A stretch of 64,000 bases of DNA from Splendidivirga corallicola (GTDB taxonomy: Bacteria; Bacteroidota; Bacteroidia; Cytophagales; Cyclobacteriaceae): positions 124,001-188,000 of the forward strand of contig JAUJEA010000004.1 in assembly GCA_030442035.1 (NCBI GenBank). Direction: 5' to 3'. Made by a program: the position numbers and the translations under genes. The notes under the pieces were generated by a model. The model did no database searches. It had not been told where the DNA came from and saw only the letters and a list, made by a program, of their open reading frames with translations. Shown here in pieces: positions 1 to 9,900 of the stretch. Numbering within the stretch: the stretch's first letter is position 1; every line of letters begins with the position of its first letter.

Positions 1-130
1 GCTGATTGCTTTCCGCATCTACAACTTTTCCCTGGACCATTTTGGTTTGGGAATAAGCTGTGGAGCTTAGGGAGAGAAAAAGTGTAAGAATCAACACTTT
101 TTCCAAAGAATGGTAAAGCTTATTTTTCAT
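1..130 (-). CDS. SusC/RagA-like outer-membrane receptor, N-terminal fragment (truncated by window edge)
   Basis: Reading the minus strand from the ATG at 130-128 gives 43 codons without a stop, running off the left edge. The protein starts with a basic stretch and a hydrophobic segment ending in TAYSQ, a typical Sec signal peptide. The segment VQGKVVDAESNQ that follows matches the start of a CarboxypepD_reg-like domain, which in Bacteroidota is most often the front of a SusC-type TonB-dependent receptor. No STN domain precedes it, unlike the four complete receptors in this window, so it would not be expected to signal to a FecR. It is divergent from the gene at 878. With only 43 residues, another secreted protein with a CarboxypepD_reg domain remains possible. 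Confidence 0.6.
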   Translation of the reverse strand, partial: MKNKLYHSLEKVLILTLFLSLSSTAYSQTKMVQGKVVDAESNQ

Positions 131-877
131 AATAAACATTTAGGTTAGTAATTGATTGAATAATATTTGAGAATAAATGTTATTTCCATTAAAGTGTATG
201 CATACCGATCCTGCTTGAAGTGGACATACCTATCCCTTCATTATTCAGGAGCGGACCTGATCATTTAAATAGTACCGGATTTTCAGGTTAAGCCAAATGG
301 ACTATTATAATATATTAAGTCATTTCTACCTTGATTTGTTTGCAAGCTGTATTTTATAACCGTAATTAAAAATTATCAAATCATGTATTTATAGTCAAAG
401 ATTTTAAGTGAATAGTGAATAAAATACACCATTCCAACCTCAATATTTTTTATACTTTAATACGCTTTAAAAACAATATCAAATAGCTGATAATCAAGTT
501 ATTAAAAAATAAAAATTAATAAATCGATTTCGGATCAATCACGTAAGATATTTTTATTGTGTTTTTTGCTCAAAAGAGCGTTACTCCATGGTTGAAAGAC
601 AAGGATCTCAAGTTAATATTTTTCAATGAATCAATCACCATTTCGTCCTTTTTCTTTTGTATAAATTAGCTTTCACCAAGCGTTGATGTATTGGGAAAAT
701 AATTATTGCTGAATTGATGGCATTACGCTGAATAATGATAATTGGAAGATCATCAGAATAAAAATCAAGTATTCGGACTAAGAAAATAGGTGAAGCCTGC
801 ACCAGGGAAGTCTATAGATATGGATAACAATTATTCAGATAAACTTTGGTAAATTATATTCCATAAGATTAATAACC
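131..877. other. Divergent intergenic region
   Basis: About 750 AT-rich bases separate the divergent left-edge receptor from the DUF4091 gene, so promoters for both should lie here. A perfect 10-base palindrome, GTATGCATAC, sits at 196-205. I found no convincing coding frame, RNA gene or exact Bacteroidota promoter consensus (TAnnTTTG). Confidence 0.5.
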
Positions 878-2683
878 ATGAGAATTTTCACAATCATTAT
901 TGCTTTACTGTTTGTCACCTTAGCTAGTTGTGATAATAAACAGAGAAACACCGAATTAAATCAAGAGACTGAGAACAATTTTCAATACATCCGTTATGAA
1001 GAACCTGCGGACCCATCGGAAGTTAAGGAAACAGCCTGGAACGATATATCAGAAGGACTGACAGGATCTTTTGCGAGTATCGACAAGAGATATGATAGAA
1101 GCGTTCCTCCCAAGGTTCAAATGGCAAATCAATGGAAGGCTTATGCCTGGAAAGGGGAGCGAATACACAAACAATTGCTATTATGGTCAGCTTCTGATTT
1201 AGGGGATATAAGCTTTGAATGGGGAAAGTTTAGTGATAAAGATGGAAATGATCTTCCCGTGGAAAACCTGAAGGCAAGATTCGTGAGATACTTGTTGACA
1301 GATGAATTTGCTGAAGGCTGTGGTCACAGAAAACCACAGGATTTTGCTGTGAGTCTGGTTGCTGACGCTATTGATGAAGTGTCCGAATTTTCCTATGAAC
1401 CCAAAACCACAAGGCCTGTATGGATTACAATTGACATTCCCGACAACATTCCTGGTGGTAAATACGAAGGCAAACTTGTTGTTAAAACCACCGGTGGGGA
1501 TCAATTAGATTTTTTAATTGAATTAACCGTTGGCAATCTTGTGCTGCCAGGTGCTTCCGAATGGTCCTATCATTTAGATCTTTGGCAAAATCCATATGCT
1601 GTGGCAAGATTCCATAACGTTGAACCATGGAGCCAGGAACATTTTGATTATTTAAGACCCTTGGTTGAAATGCTTGCCAATGCAGGACAAAAAGTCATTA
1701 CAACAAGTATCACCGAGAGACCCTGGAATGGGCAGACAGAAGATCCATTTGGATCCATGATCAAATGGACAAAAAAGAAAGAAGGAGACTGGGAATTTGA
1801 TTATGCTATTTTTGACAAATGGGTTGCATTTGCTCAAAGTTGTGGCATTAAGAAACTCATTAATTGCTACTCCATGATCCCTTGGGGAAACAAATTTATT
1901 TATTTCAATGAGCAGAAGGGAACTTATGATTCTCTGGTAGCTGAACCAGGCACCCAGGCCTATAAGGAACACTGGACTCCATTTCTAAAAGATTTTGCTG
2001 AACATTTGAAAACCAAACAATGGTTTAGTATGACCTCCATTGCTATGGACGAAAGACCGGTAGAAATGATGGAAGCGGCTATCAAATTGGTTAGAGACGT
2101 GGTTCCCGATATGAAAGTTAGCCTGGCCGGAAATTATCATACGGAAATTGAAGCAGATCTTTTTGATATGTGTGTGGCTTCCGGTCAAAGTGTTCCTGCT
2201 GAGGTATTGACAAAAAGGGCAGCTGAAGGTAAGAATACAACATATTATACCTGCTGTGTAGAAGCATATCCTAATAATTTTACTTTTTCCCCTCCAGCCG
2301 AATCCACATGGCAGGGATGGTATGCAGCTGCGAATGGTTATGATGGCTATTTAAGATGGGCTTATAATAGTTGGGTGAAGAACCCATTGACAGATTCCAG
2401 GTTCAGATCCTGGCCGGCAGGAGACACTTATTTAGTCTATCCGGAGGCAAGAACCTCCATCAGGTTTGAAAGAATGAGAGAAGGGATTCAGGATTTCGAA
2501 AAGATAAAAGTACTTAAAAAACGATTGGAACAATTGGATACGGAGGAAGCAAAGAAAGCCTTGAGTGATCTTGAAACACTTTTGAATAAATTTCAAATAA
2601 GTGCGTTAGCAGACGTTTCTGCGGAAGGGATGGTTACAGAGGGGCAGGATATGGTTAACGGGATTAGCAAGGAGCTTTTTTAA
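878..2683 (+). CDS. DUF4091 / GH123-like glycoside hydrolase lipoprotein
   Basis: A 601-residue protein with a lipoprotein signal (hydrophobic residues 3-16, LASC lipobox, C18), so it should be anchored in the outer membrane or face the periplasm. It has an N-terminal beta-sandwich region (roughly 35-225), a TIM-barrel-like region and the C-terminal DUF4091 segment with DGYLRWAYNSW and an arginine-rich ending region (RFERMREGIQDFEKI). The adjacent acids D391-E392 in IAMDERP match the Asp-Glu pair used by GH123 beta-N-acetylgalactosaminidases in substrate-assisted catalysis. By homology it would remove a hexosamine from a glycan; the exact substrate is inference. It forms a probable two-gene unit with the DUF4838-like lipoprotein 145 bases downstream. 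Confidence 0.8.
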   Translation: MRIFTIIIALLFVTLASCDNKQRNTELNQETENNFQYIRYEEPADPSEVKETAWNDISEGLTGSFASIDKRYDRSVPPKVQMANQWKAYAWKGERIHKQLLLWSASDLGDISFEWGKFSDKDGNDLPVENLKARFVRYLLTDEFAEGCGHRKPQDFAVSLVADAIDEVSEFSYEPKTTRPVWITIDIPDNIPGGKYEGKLVVKTTGGDQLDFLIELTVGNLVLPGASEWSYHLDLWQNPYAVARFHNVEPWSQEHFDYLRPLVEMLANAGQKVITTSITERPWNGQTEDPFGSMIKWTKKKEGDWEFDYAIFDKWVAFAQSCGIKKLINCYSMIPWGNKFIYFNEQKGTYDSLVAEPGTQAYKEHWTPFLKDFAEHLKTKQWFSMTSIAMDERPVEMMEAAIKLVRDVVPDMKVSLAGNYHTEIEADLFDMCVASGQSVPAEVLTKRAAEGKNTTYYTCCVEAYPNNFTFSPPAESTWQGWYAAANGYDGYLRWAYNSWVKNPLTDSRFRSWPAGDTYLVYPEARTSIRFERMREGIQDFEKIKVLKKRLEQLDTEEAKKALSDLETLLNKFQISALADVSAEGMVTEGQDMVNGISKELF

Positions 2684-2855
2684 GGACTACGGGTCCATTG
2701 ATCAATGGTTTTATGGAAGTTGAAAATCTGCGGAATCCCAAATTCAGGATAGTGTCAAACAAATCCATTAATCCGCTCTTTCCTAAAGAAGGGATCTGGC
2801 GTAGATAAAAAGGTAAACGATTCATAAAATGTATGGTATATTGAAGGTAAATAAA

Positions 2856-4496
2856 ATGCAGATTATACTACTTTTTGCTGTAGCAATGATCGCTTTTTTC
2901 TCTACCTCATGCCAACAAAAGGAAGCGCAAATAGCAGGAACCGATATTGATCTTAAAGCTGTAAAACCAGTTGATAAAAGGGGAATTGTAGTTTACCCAA
3001 GCGATTTAATCTCCCTTGGTGCTGAACAATGGGTAAAGATGTTGGTTGAATCGGGAGTGAATTTATTAGGTATTCATACTGATACCAAATTGGAGACATT
3101 GCCCGGGCTAAAAGAATATTTGGAGAGTAATCAAGGCAGGTTATTACTTCAAAAATGTGTAGAGCAGGGAATAGCTGTTGAATATGAACTACATGTGCTG
3201 CAGGATATATTACCAAGAGAACTGTATCATGAACACCCGGAATATTTCCGCATGGATAAGAACGGTAAGCGACAGCAAAAATATAATATGTGTTTTACCG
3301 AAGAAGGCGCTTATAAAGAAATAGAGAAGAATATTCTTGAAATAACGAAATGGCTAAAACCCACTACACATCGCTATTTTTTCTGGACAGATGATGTTCA
3401 GGACGCATTTTGTCATTCTGAACGTTGCAAGCCATATTCTCCGAGTGAACAGGCGCTTATCTATGAAAACAAGCTATTGGAAATTTTACGAAAAGTAGAT
3501 CCTGAAGCTCAGGTAGCTCACCTGGCTTATTTGAATACTCTTGAGGCGCCCAAAAAAACAAGGCCTTTGGAAGGTGTGTTTCTTGAATACGCACCAATAA
3601 ACAGAAATTATAGTCAAGCATTGTCTGATACCCATCTCAAAAGTTTAAAACAAAACCTGGAAGTATTTCCAAGTAATACCGCCCATGTATTGGAATACTG
3701 GCTTGATGTTTCCATGTTTTCCGGTTGGGACAAAACCAATTTGGTACAGATCCCCTGGAATAAAAGATACTGTAAGCGGGATGTGGAAATGTACAATAAA
3801 CTGGGAATCAATTCAATCACCACATTTGGTGCGTGGATCAATCAGGACTACCTGGAGGCCTATGGTTCTGAGGCGACTATCGACATAGTAAAAGAATACG
3901 GTGACGTGTTGAACAATCCCGAATTCAGAATTTCCCTGGACGCTGATTTATCCGACTGGCCGCCACATCCTTTCATCGAAGAATTAACAGCAGTATGGCG
4001 TGATAGCATATCAGATAGTACCGTTTTCGATAGCAAATTGACTGAGGAAGATTTTCTTTTCTATTTCAGTACCATGGATTCTACCCTAACAACTGTGCCA
4101 TTCGATAAAGAGCTATCTGTAGCAGAGGGAGATAGAGTGGAGCTTTTTTTTTCTGCAAACAAAGATATGTCCAATTACTACTGCCTGGAGATTAGTCCAA
4201 CAGGAGATATTCTCGATTATCAGGCGAAGCATTATAGGCAATTCGATGAAAAATGGAACTTTGAGACGATAGAAGTAGCTACCTCTTTCCTGGAAAACAG
4301 ATATATTGTTGAAGGCAGAATAGCTTTAAATGAACTGAACAAACTTGGGTTGGGAAATGAGTTTAACCTGGGAATTTTCAGAGCAGACTTTAAAAATGAG
4401 GAAGAGGTAGTTTGGTATTCCTGGGCCATACCAGATTCAAAAGAACCTGATTTTCACATTCCATCGGCTTTGAAGAGATATCATTTAAATGATTAG
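2856..4496 (+). CDS. DUF4838-like putative glycosidase lipoprotein with C-terminal CBM9-like domain
   Basis: A secreted lipoprotein with lipobox STSC. The ATG at 2856 makes that cysteine residue 19 and gives a normal signal length; an upstream in-frame ATG at 2829 would add nine residues and cannot be excluded. The central part (about residues 40-350) looks like a TIM barrel of the DUF4838 type: YFFWTDD, then a Cys-containing stretch (CHSERCKPYSPSEQ), then LAYLNTLEAP and LEYAPINRNYS. The last 190 or so residues resemble a DOMON/CBM9-like carbohydrate-binding sandwich (SLDADLSDWPPHPF opening, FNLGIFRADF near the end). It likely acts on the same glycan as its upstream neighbour. Family assignment is by pattern recognition; activity is unknown. 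Confidence 0.65.
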   Translation: MQIILLFAVAMIAFFSTSCQQKEAQIAGTDIDLKAVKPVDKRGIVVYPSDLISLGAEQWVKMLVESGVNLLGIHTDTKLETLPGLKEYLESNQGRLLLQKCVEQGIAVEYELHVLQDILPRELYHEHPEYFRMDKNGKRQQKYNMCFTEEGAYKEIEKNILEITKWLKPTTHRYFFWTDDVQDAFCHSERCKPYSPSEQALIYENKLLEILRKVDPEAQVAHLAYLNTLEAPKKTRPLEGVFLEYAPINRNYSQALSDTHLKSLKQNLEVFPSNTAHVLEYWLDVSMFSGWDKTNLVQIPWNKRYCKRDVEMYNKLGINSITTFGAWINQDYLEAYGSEATIDIVKEYGDVLNNPEFRISLDADLSDWPPHPFIEELTAVWRDSISDSTVFDSKLTEEDFLFYFSTMDSTLTTVPFDKELSVAEGDRVELFFSANKDMSNYYCLEISPTGDILDYQAKHYRQFDEKWNFETIEVATSFLENRYIVEGRIALNELNKLGLGNEFNLGIFRADFKNEEEVVWYSWAIPDSKEPDFHIPSALKRYHLND

Positions 4497-4939
4497 GTTT
4501 CAGTCCCGCTACGGTTTTGGAACCCTATTACAAATTGAGATAAGGGATGTTAATTTTGAGTGATGAATTAATGCCATTAAGATAAGCCTTCAGGTATCAG
4601 ATCTTAGGCGTCAGCTAATTTTGGCATATTAAAAAACATTATTTAGGCTGAAATCTGATACCTGAGACCTGAAAGCTTTTAAAATGTTTCCTTAACTAAA
4701 TGACATTGAATTATGAATAAATTACGAATTTCAAATGATGAATTACGATTGGTAACAGAACTTCAACACTTAAATACATCAACACCTCAACATCTCAACA
4801 CAATTTCAGATCTTTATATGATAGTACTGATGTCAGACACCTTTATGGTGTCAGAACATCTTGTTTGATCGAAGTGACTGTTGAATTCCAAATGACAAAT
4901 TACCATTGCAACGAAACTTTAATACTTCAACACCTCAGA
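4497..4939. repeat. Dispersed intergenic repeat, copy A, with nested palindromic element
   Basis: Non-coding sequence directly after the DUF4838-like stop. Its two ends closely match 15227-15518 (copy B): the left block (GGTTTCAGTCCC through GATAAGGGATGTTAATTTTGAG) and the right block (TTATGAATAAATTACG through GCAACGAAACTTTAA). Copy A has about 150 extra bases between these blocks (roughly 4560-4709). This extra part has long imperfect inverted arms: CAGGTATCAGAT and its exact complement ATCTGATACCTG form the core, with partly paired flanks. An 18-base direct repeat, CAGATCTTTATATGATAG, occurs at 4807-4824 and 4936-4953. No transposase is present. This may be a MITE- or REP-like element family. 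Confidence 0.75.
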
Positions 4940-5034
4940 TCTTTATATGATAGACAAAAAATACAACTTGGGTCTACGTTTCGGAATGGAAAAAACAAAA
5001 ATAATTTGTACTTTGCTTTACTTTAGGTATTAAA

Positions 5035-5637
5035 ATGGGAGAAGAGCGTAAAAATACGGAAAAGAATATTTTAGTCTCTATCAGCAAAGGTTCTCATAAA
5101 TCCTTTGAACTCTTATATAAAAAGCATAGTCAAATGGTATTTCGTTATGCTTTTAAATCCTTAAAGTGTAAATCGGAGGCCGACGATATTGTTCAACAAA
5201 CCTTTGTTCAAGTATGGCAGAACAAAGAAAAACTTAAAGACATCCATTCCCCCAAGGACTATATTTTCATCATATCCAAGAATTTAATTTTTGCCAGATT
5301 AAGGGTTGTTCTAAAAAACGAATTGTTAAGTGAAGAGCTCAAGCTTCATATGCAGTTACGCCATAATAAGAGTGAAGAAGATTTAATTTATTCAGAAATA
5401 AAAAAAATAGCTAAGGAGGCCATTGAATCTCTACCGAAACAAAGAAAACTAATCTTCAAGCTGAGCAAAGAAATGGATTATTCGCAAGATGAAATTGCCG
5501 AAAAGCTATGCATTTCAAAGAATACTGTTAAAGAAAGCCTGCGTAAAGCCTATGGTCAAATCAGAACCAAACTCTCAGTTGAGGCAGATATTGTTTTCAG
5601 CATTTTAATCCTGCTATTCTACTTTTTGTATCCCTAA
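5035..5637 (+). CDS. FecI-like ECF sigma factor (cassette 1)
   Basis: A 200-residue RNA polymerase sigma-70 factor of the extracytoplasmic-function type common beside SusC/SusD loci. Region 2 spans about residues 25-90 (FELLYKKHSQMVFRYAF, then ADDIVQQTFVQVW, the core-binding helix). Region 4 spans about 127-182 (SLPKQRKLIFKLSKEM, then the helix-turn-helix DEIAEKLCISKNTVKESL). The last 15 or so residues (VFSILILLFYFLYP) are strongly hydrophobic, a feature shared by the other complete sigma factors here. The gene precedes the FecR gene by about 140 bases. Expected role: direct transcription of the downstream susC-susD operon when released by its FecR. Confidence 0.93.
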   Translation: MGEERKNTEKNILVSISKGSHKSFELLYKKHSQMVFRYAFKSLKCKSEADDIVQQTFVQVWQNKEKLKDIHSPKDYIFIISKNLIFARLRVVLKNELLSEELKLHMQLRHNKSEEDLIYSEIKKIAKEAIESLPKQRKLIFKLSKEMDYSQDEIAEKLCISKNTVKESLRKAYGQIRTKLSVEADIVFSILILLFYFLYP

Positions 5638-5776
5638 GGGTAACTTTTTTATTTTAAGAATAGTAGTCCCGCCTTTTTTCATACTCTTTAAGTTATAAAG
5701 CAATTAAAGTTTTAAATGGATCTATTGGTTTCAAATCAGGATCTATCGAAATGTATTTACCTTTTACTTGAGAGAA

Positions 5777-6784
5777 ATGAATATTAATAAAGAGCAATTA
5801 ATTCTTAAATACCTGAATAACCAATGTTCGGAAACTGAATTGGAAATCATATCTGAATTATTCAAAGACGTTGCTAACGAAAAGGAGTTGTCGGAAATCT
5901 TCGGAAGGGCTCTAAAAAAAACTGAATCTCATTTGGAAATGACTCAGGAACATAACATGGAGATTTGGAATAGAATCAAATCCGAAACCAAACCGGATTT
6001 TAAGCATAAGCCGTCGGGTTCCAGAAAATTCCATACATATTCGTGGTTCCGGATAGCAGCTTCATTATTGCTACTAAGCGGCATCACCTATCTGTTTGTC
6101 AACAACTTTGTAGGATCAGAATATGAAAAAGTGACCAGCACCGACATAACAGTCCAAAGCTTTTTAGGGAATAAAAAATTACTGACGCTTCCTGATGGCT
6201 CATTGGCTTATATGAACTCAGGTACAAAGATCACTTATCCCACTGCCTTCAATGAAAATATGAGAAAAATTGAATTAGTAGGAGAGGCTTTTTTCGAAAT
6301 TGTGGAGGATGAAAACAGACCCTTTATCATTGAAACCAGTAGTGTTTCAACCAAGGTTCTGGGGACATCATTTAATCTGAGCTCGTATGAAAATGAGCCT
6401 TTCGAACTAACATTGGTGACGGGTAAGGTGGAAGTTTCCTCAAATCAAGAAAAAGATATCATGACACTTTTTCCTAATGAGCAGGTATTGTATAACACAG
6501 ACATGGGTCTGTTTAATAAACAAAAAGTGGATACCAAACCATTTACCGCATGGAAAGAAGGAAATCTTGTGCTAAAAGGAAGCCTCTCAGATGTGACAAA
6601 AAAGATAGAAAGATGGTACAATAAAAAAATAGTCATAAAAAATAAGGCATTGGAAAAATGCATAATAGATGCCAGCTATAAAAACCAGTATCTGGATAAT
6701 GTTTTGCAAGGATTGGCCTTTTTGCTGGACCTTGAATATACCATTGAGGGTGATACTATTATTTTAGATGGTAATGGTTGCTAA
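5777..6784 (+). CDS. FecR-family anti-sigma factor with DUF4974 domain (cassette 1)
   Basis: A single-pass inner-membrane protein. A cytoplasmic N-terminal part (residues 1-89) should bind the sigma factor, one membrane helix lies near 90-112 (WFRIAASLLLLSG onward), and the periplasmic part holds the FecR domain (LPDGSLAYMNSGT, GEAFFEI, LGTSFNL) and a C-terminal STN-like DUF4974 domain from about WYNKKIVIKN. The frame is open back to a TTG at 5768, but the ATG at 5777 is the better start. In this family the C-terminal domain contacts the STN domain of the partner receptor. Its last domain is clearly more divergent than those of the FecR proteins in cassettes 2-4, which suggests a separate partner specificity. 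Confidence 0.92.
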   Translation: MNINKEQLILKYLNNQCSETELEIISELFKDVANEKELSEIFGRALKKTESHLEMTQEHNMEIWNRIKSETKPDFKHKPSGSRKFHTYSWFRIAASLLLLSGITYLFVNNFVGSEYEKVTSTDITVQSFLGNKKLLTLPDGSLAYMNSGTKITYPTAFNENMRKIELVGEAFFEIVEDENRPFIIETSSVSTKVLGTSFNLSSYENEPFELTLVTGKVEVSSNQEKDIMTLFPNEQVLYNTDMGLFNKQKVDTKPFTAWKEGNLVLKGSLSDVTKKIERWYNKKIVIKNKALEKCIIDASYKNQYLDNVLQGLAFLLDLEYTIEGDTIILDGNGC

Positions 6785-6855
6785 GTTAATCTAAGAAATG
6801 AACAGACTAACCGTAATAGATGAAAGGCCTATGAAAAGCTAGATAATCTCAAAAA

Positions 6856-6927
6856 AGGGCCACAATACAAGGTACTGTAGCCCTAAATGATGGTTCCAAT
6901 AAGCATTTGGTCGTGATATTGGAACCA
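6856..6927 (+). promoter_or_regulatory. Two leader hairpins upstream of susC (cassette 1)
   Basis: Between the FecR stop and the SusC start lie two stem-loops. The first is imperfect (GGGCCACAAT at 6857-6866 against ACTGTAGCCC near 6874-6883). The second is perfect: TGGTTCCAATA at 6891-6901 pairs with TATTGGAACCA at 6917-6927 across a 15-base loop. They lie 34 bases before the receptor start, where they could act in the mRNA leader as attenuator, stabiliser or antisense target. Function is inferred. Confidence 0.5.
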
Positions 6928-6960
6928 AATTGAATTAATCGATAATCCAAACTTAAAATT

Positions 6961-9900
6961 ATGAAAAAAAAATGTACAAAATTAGTTTATAACATATTTC
7001 TATTAACAGTGAAAGGGTTTATAATACAATGTTTGTTTTTGACAATAGTAGTAGCGGGGAGCATGGGGGGATCGAATGCCCAAAGCTTGTATGAGGTCAA
7101 TATCGATCTTAAGCTGAAAAATACCACTCTGAAAGAAGCCATTGCCGAAATATCCGATAAAACAAATTACATTTTTGCTTTTAACATTGTTGAAATGAGG
7201 AAAAAACAAAACCGCGTGACAAGAAATTTCAGCGATAAAAGTGTGGGATATATATTGGAATTTTTGGCGCGGTCATACAATTTGAACTTTAAGCGTATCA
7301 ACGAAACCATTCATATCAGGGAATCCCCCTCAAGGAAGGAGCGGCAGGAGTCCGGAAATGAAATTTCCATTGTGGTAAAGGAGATTTCAGGCAAAGTAAC
7401 TGATGAAGAAGGAAACGGTTTGCCAGGTGTTAATGTATTGGTAAAAGGAACAGATGTTGGCGTTATTACTGATGTAGAGGGAAATTATAAATTAAATGCT
7501 CCTGAGGATGCTACTATACTTATTTTTTCCTACGTTGGTTATGTTACAGAGGAAGTGGAAATAGGATCAAGGGCTGTTATTAATTTCAGACTGACCCCGG
7601 ACATCGAAACCCTTTCAGAAGTAGTTGTGGTAGGATACGGCACTCAAAAGAAGGCAAACCTCACAGGAGCAGTGGCTACCGTAACGGCCAAGGACATAGA
7701 TTCACGGCCTATCACCAGTTTGGCCACAGCACTTCAGGGAATGACTTCAGGAGTTTTCGTCAACCAGAATTCAGGGCAGCCAGGACGGGACAATGTATTA
7801 ATCAGAATCAGGGGTGTAGGTACGCTAAACAATGCCAATCCTTTAATATTGGTGGATGGAATTGAAGCACCATTTAATAACATCAATCCTTCAGACATTG
7901 AATCCATTACCGTTTTAAAAGATGCAGCTTCTTCGGCAATATATGGTTCCAGGGCTGCTAATGGAGTAGTTTTGGTAACAACGAAAAGAGGAGATACCAA
8001 TTCGAAGCCTTCCTTTACGTATGATGGATATGTTGGTACGAGTGAAGCGGTCAGGCTTCCGGAAATGGTAAATGATGCGGTTCTCTTTGCACAGCTAAGG
8101 AATGAGGCTTCGACCAATTTTGGCAACTCGCCTATTTACAGTGATGCACAAATAGCAGCATTCAGGGATAGAGCTTCGGAGATCAATACCAATTGGATCG
8201 ATGAGCTTTTCAATGCAGCTCCTATTCAGCAGCACAATTTCGGCATAGCAGGGGGATCAGGCAAAACAAACTTCAGGATTTCTCTGGGCTATCTTGACCA
8301 GGAAGGCACCGTGCCCAATAGTGAATTTAAAAGATATAATGCCAGGTTAAATCTTGATACAAAGATCAATGATCAGGTAAAGATCGGTACGAGTATTTCA
8401 CTTGTGCGAGGGGACAGAAATTCACAATTAGATGACTTGGGAAATTTAGGTTCTGGCATAACCAGGGCCCTCCAGGCCCATCCAACGTATCCTGTCCTGG
8501 ATGCTCAAGGCAGATGGGCAGTGGCAGATCCTGCCTTTTCCGGAGTGGCACGGGGTAATCCTCTGGCGTTATCGGAAGCCGCAACATTCAGAGGCTTGTC
8601 CAATGACTTTCTGGGAAATGCCTACATAGAATATATGCCTGTAAGCGGATTAACCATCAAAGGAACGGTAGCAGCAAACTATCGGATCACTAACAATAGT
8701 ACTTTCAACAAAAGTGTAAGCGTTTATAACTGGAATACAGGTGAGGAAATGGTCTTGAATGCCGTTAGAAGTGCTTCGGAATCCAATAACCAATCATTGA
8801 ACATTACCACATGGCTTACTGCAACATATGATAAAAGTTTTGGGGGACACAACTTCCAGGCTTTGGTCGGCTACAACCAGGAGGAAAGTAACTCCAGTAA
8901 CTTCAGGGCTTTCAGAAACGGACACCTGTCCAATGCGGTCACCTCCCTGGATGTAGGTGTGGCATCCAGTTCGACAAACGGTGGAAATAAGACCACATGG
9001 GGATTGAGATCTTATTTTGCAAGGATTAGCTATAATTTTGAAAACCGTTACTTGTTCGAAGCCAATGTCCGGATTGATGGGAGTTCGAGGTTCTTAAATG
9101 ATAAGTGGGGAACTTTTCCATCCTTTTCCGCAGGTTGGGTAGTTTCTCAAGAGGATTTCATGCAGAACATATCAGCCATTGATTTTCTTAAAATTCGAGC
9201 TTCCTGGGGACAGTTGGGGAATCAGAATATAGGAAATTTTGCTTTTGCCAAACAACTCAGCCTGTCTCAAGCCTACAATTTTGGAGGGAGTGTAGTGCCT
9301 GGCGTAGCCCAGACTACATTGGGTAATGCAGATCTTTCATGGGAAACGAGTACTATGACAAATGTAGGTATTGACCTGGGATTGTTTAATAACCTGACAC
9401 TGGAGGCTGATTACTTTATTAAAACTACCAGTGATATTTTATTGAATGTTCCCATTTCTGTTTTAAGTGGGTTTAATACACAAATAGCCAACGCTTCTGA
9501 AGTAGAAAATAAAGGCTGGGAATTAGGCTTAAACTTCGATAGACAATTTGGTGATTTATCTTTAAGTGTAGGAGGTAATGTCACTCATGTGACCACCGAA
9601 GTAACAGAATTAAACCCTAACATTGATGTCGGTGAAATAGATCGCTTTATTAGTGGGCGAAGAATTACGGAGCAGGGTTCCCCAATCAACGCATTTTATG
9701 GTTTAAAAGCTATTGGCATCTTTCAGTCGCAATCAGAGTTGGATAATGCCCCTGATCATTCACAGCTCCATGGGCAATTTGGTCCTGGAGATTTAAGGTT
9801 TGAAGATGTCAATAATGATGGTGTAATAAATGCTGATGACAGGGTTATAATAGGTAAAGAGGATCCAACCTGGACATATGGTTTCAATATCAGATTAGGC

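Noticed and set aside
1199-1504. Minus-strand frames inside the large genes, such as this one of about 100 codons.
   Set aside because: They lie opposite strongly supported genes, lack recognisable domains and reflect codon composition of the true genes.
2713-2808. 31-codon frame (starting MEVENLRNPKF) between the DUF4091 and DUF4838-like genes, next to the palindrome CCATTGATCAATGG at 2695-2708.
   Set aside because: Too short and without family resemblance. It could be a coding remnant or a small peptide but nothing supports expression.
4560-4709. Calling the nested palindrome an insertion sequence.
   Set aside because: No transposase, no confirmed terminal repeats with target duplication; at most a non-autonomous element.
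4760-4940. Repeated CAACA/CACCTCAACA-like words resembling short spaced repeats.
   Set aside because: Units vary in length and sequence with no regular spacers, and no cas gene is near, so this is low-complexity repeat DNA and not a CRISPR array.
5000-5034. Possible promoter upstream of the cassette 1 sigma gene (TACTTTG-like words).
   Set aside because: The match to the Bacteroidota TAnnTTTG element is one base short and no well-placed upstream element is seen, so it is not listed as a feature.
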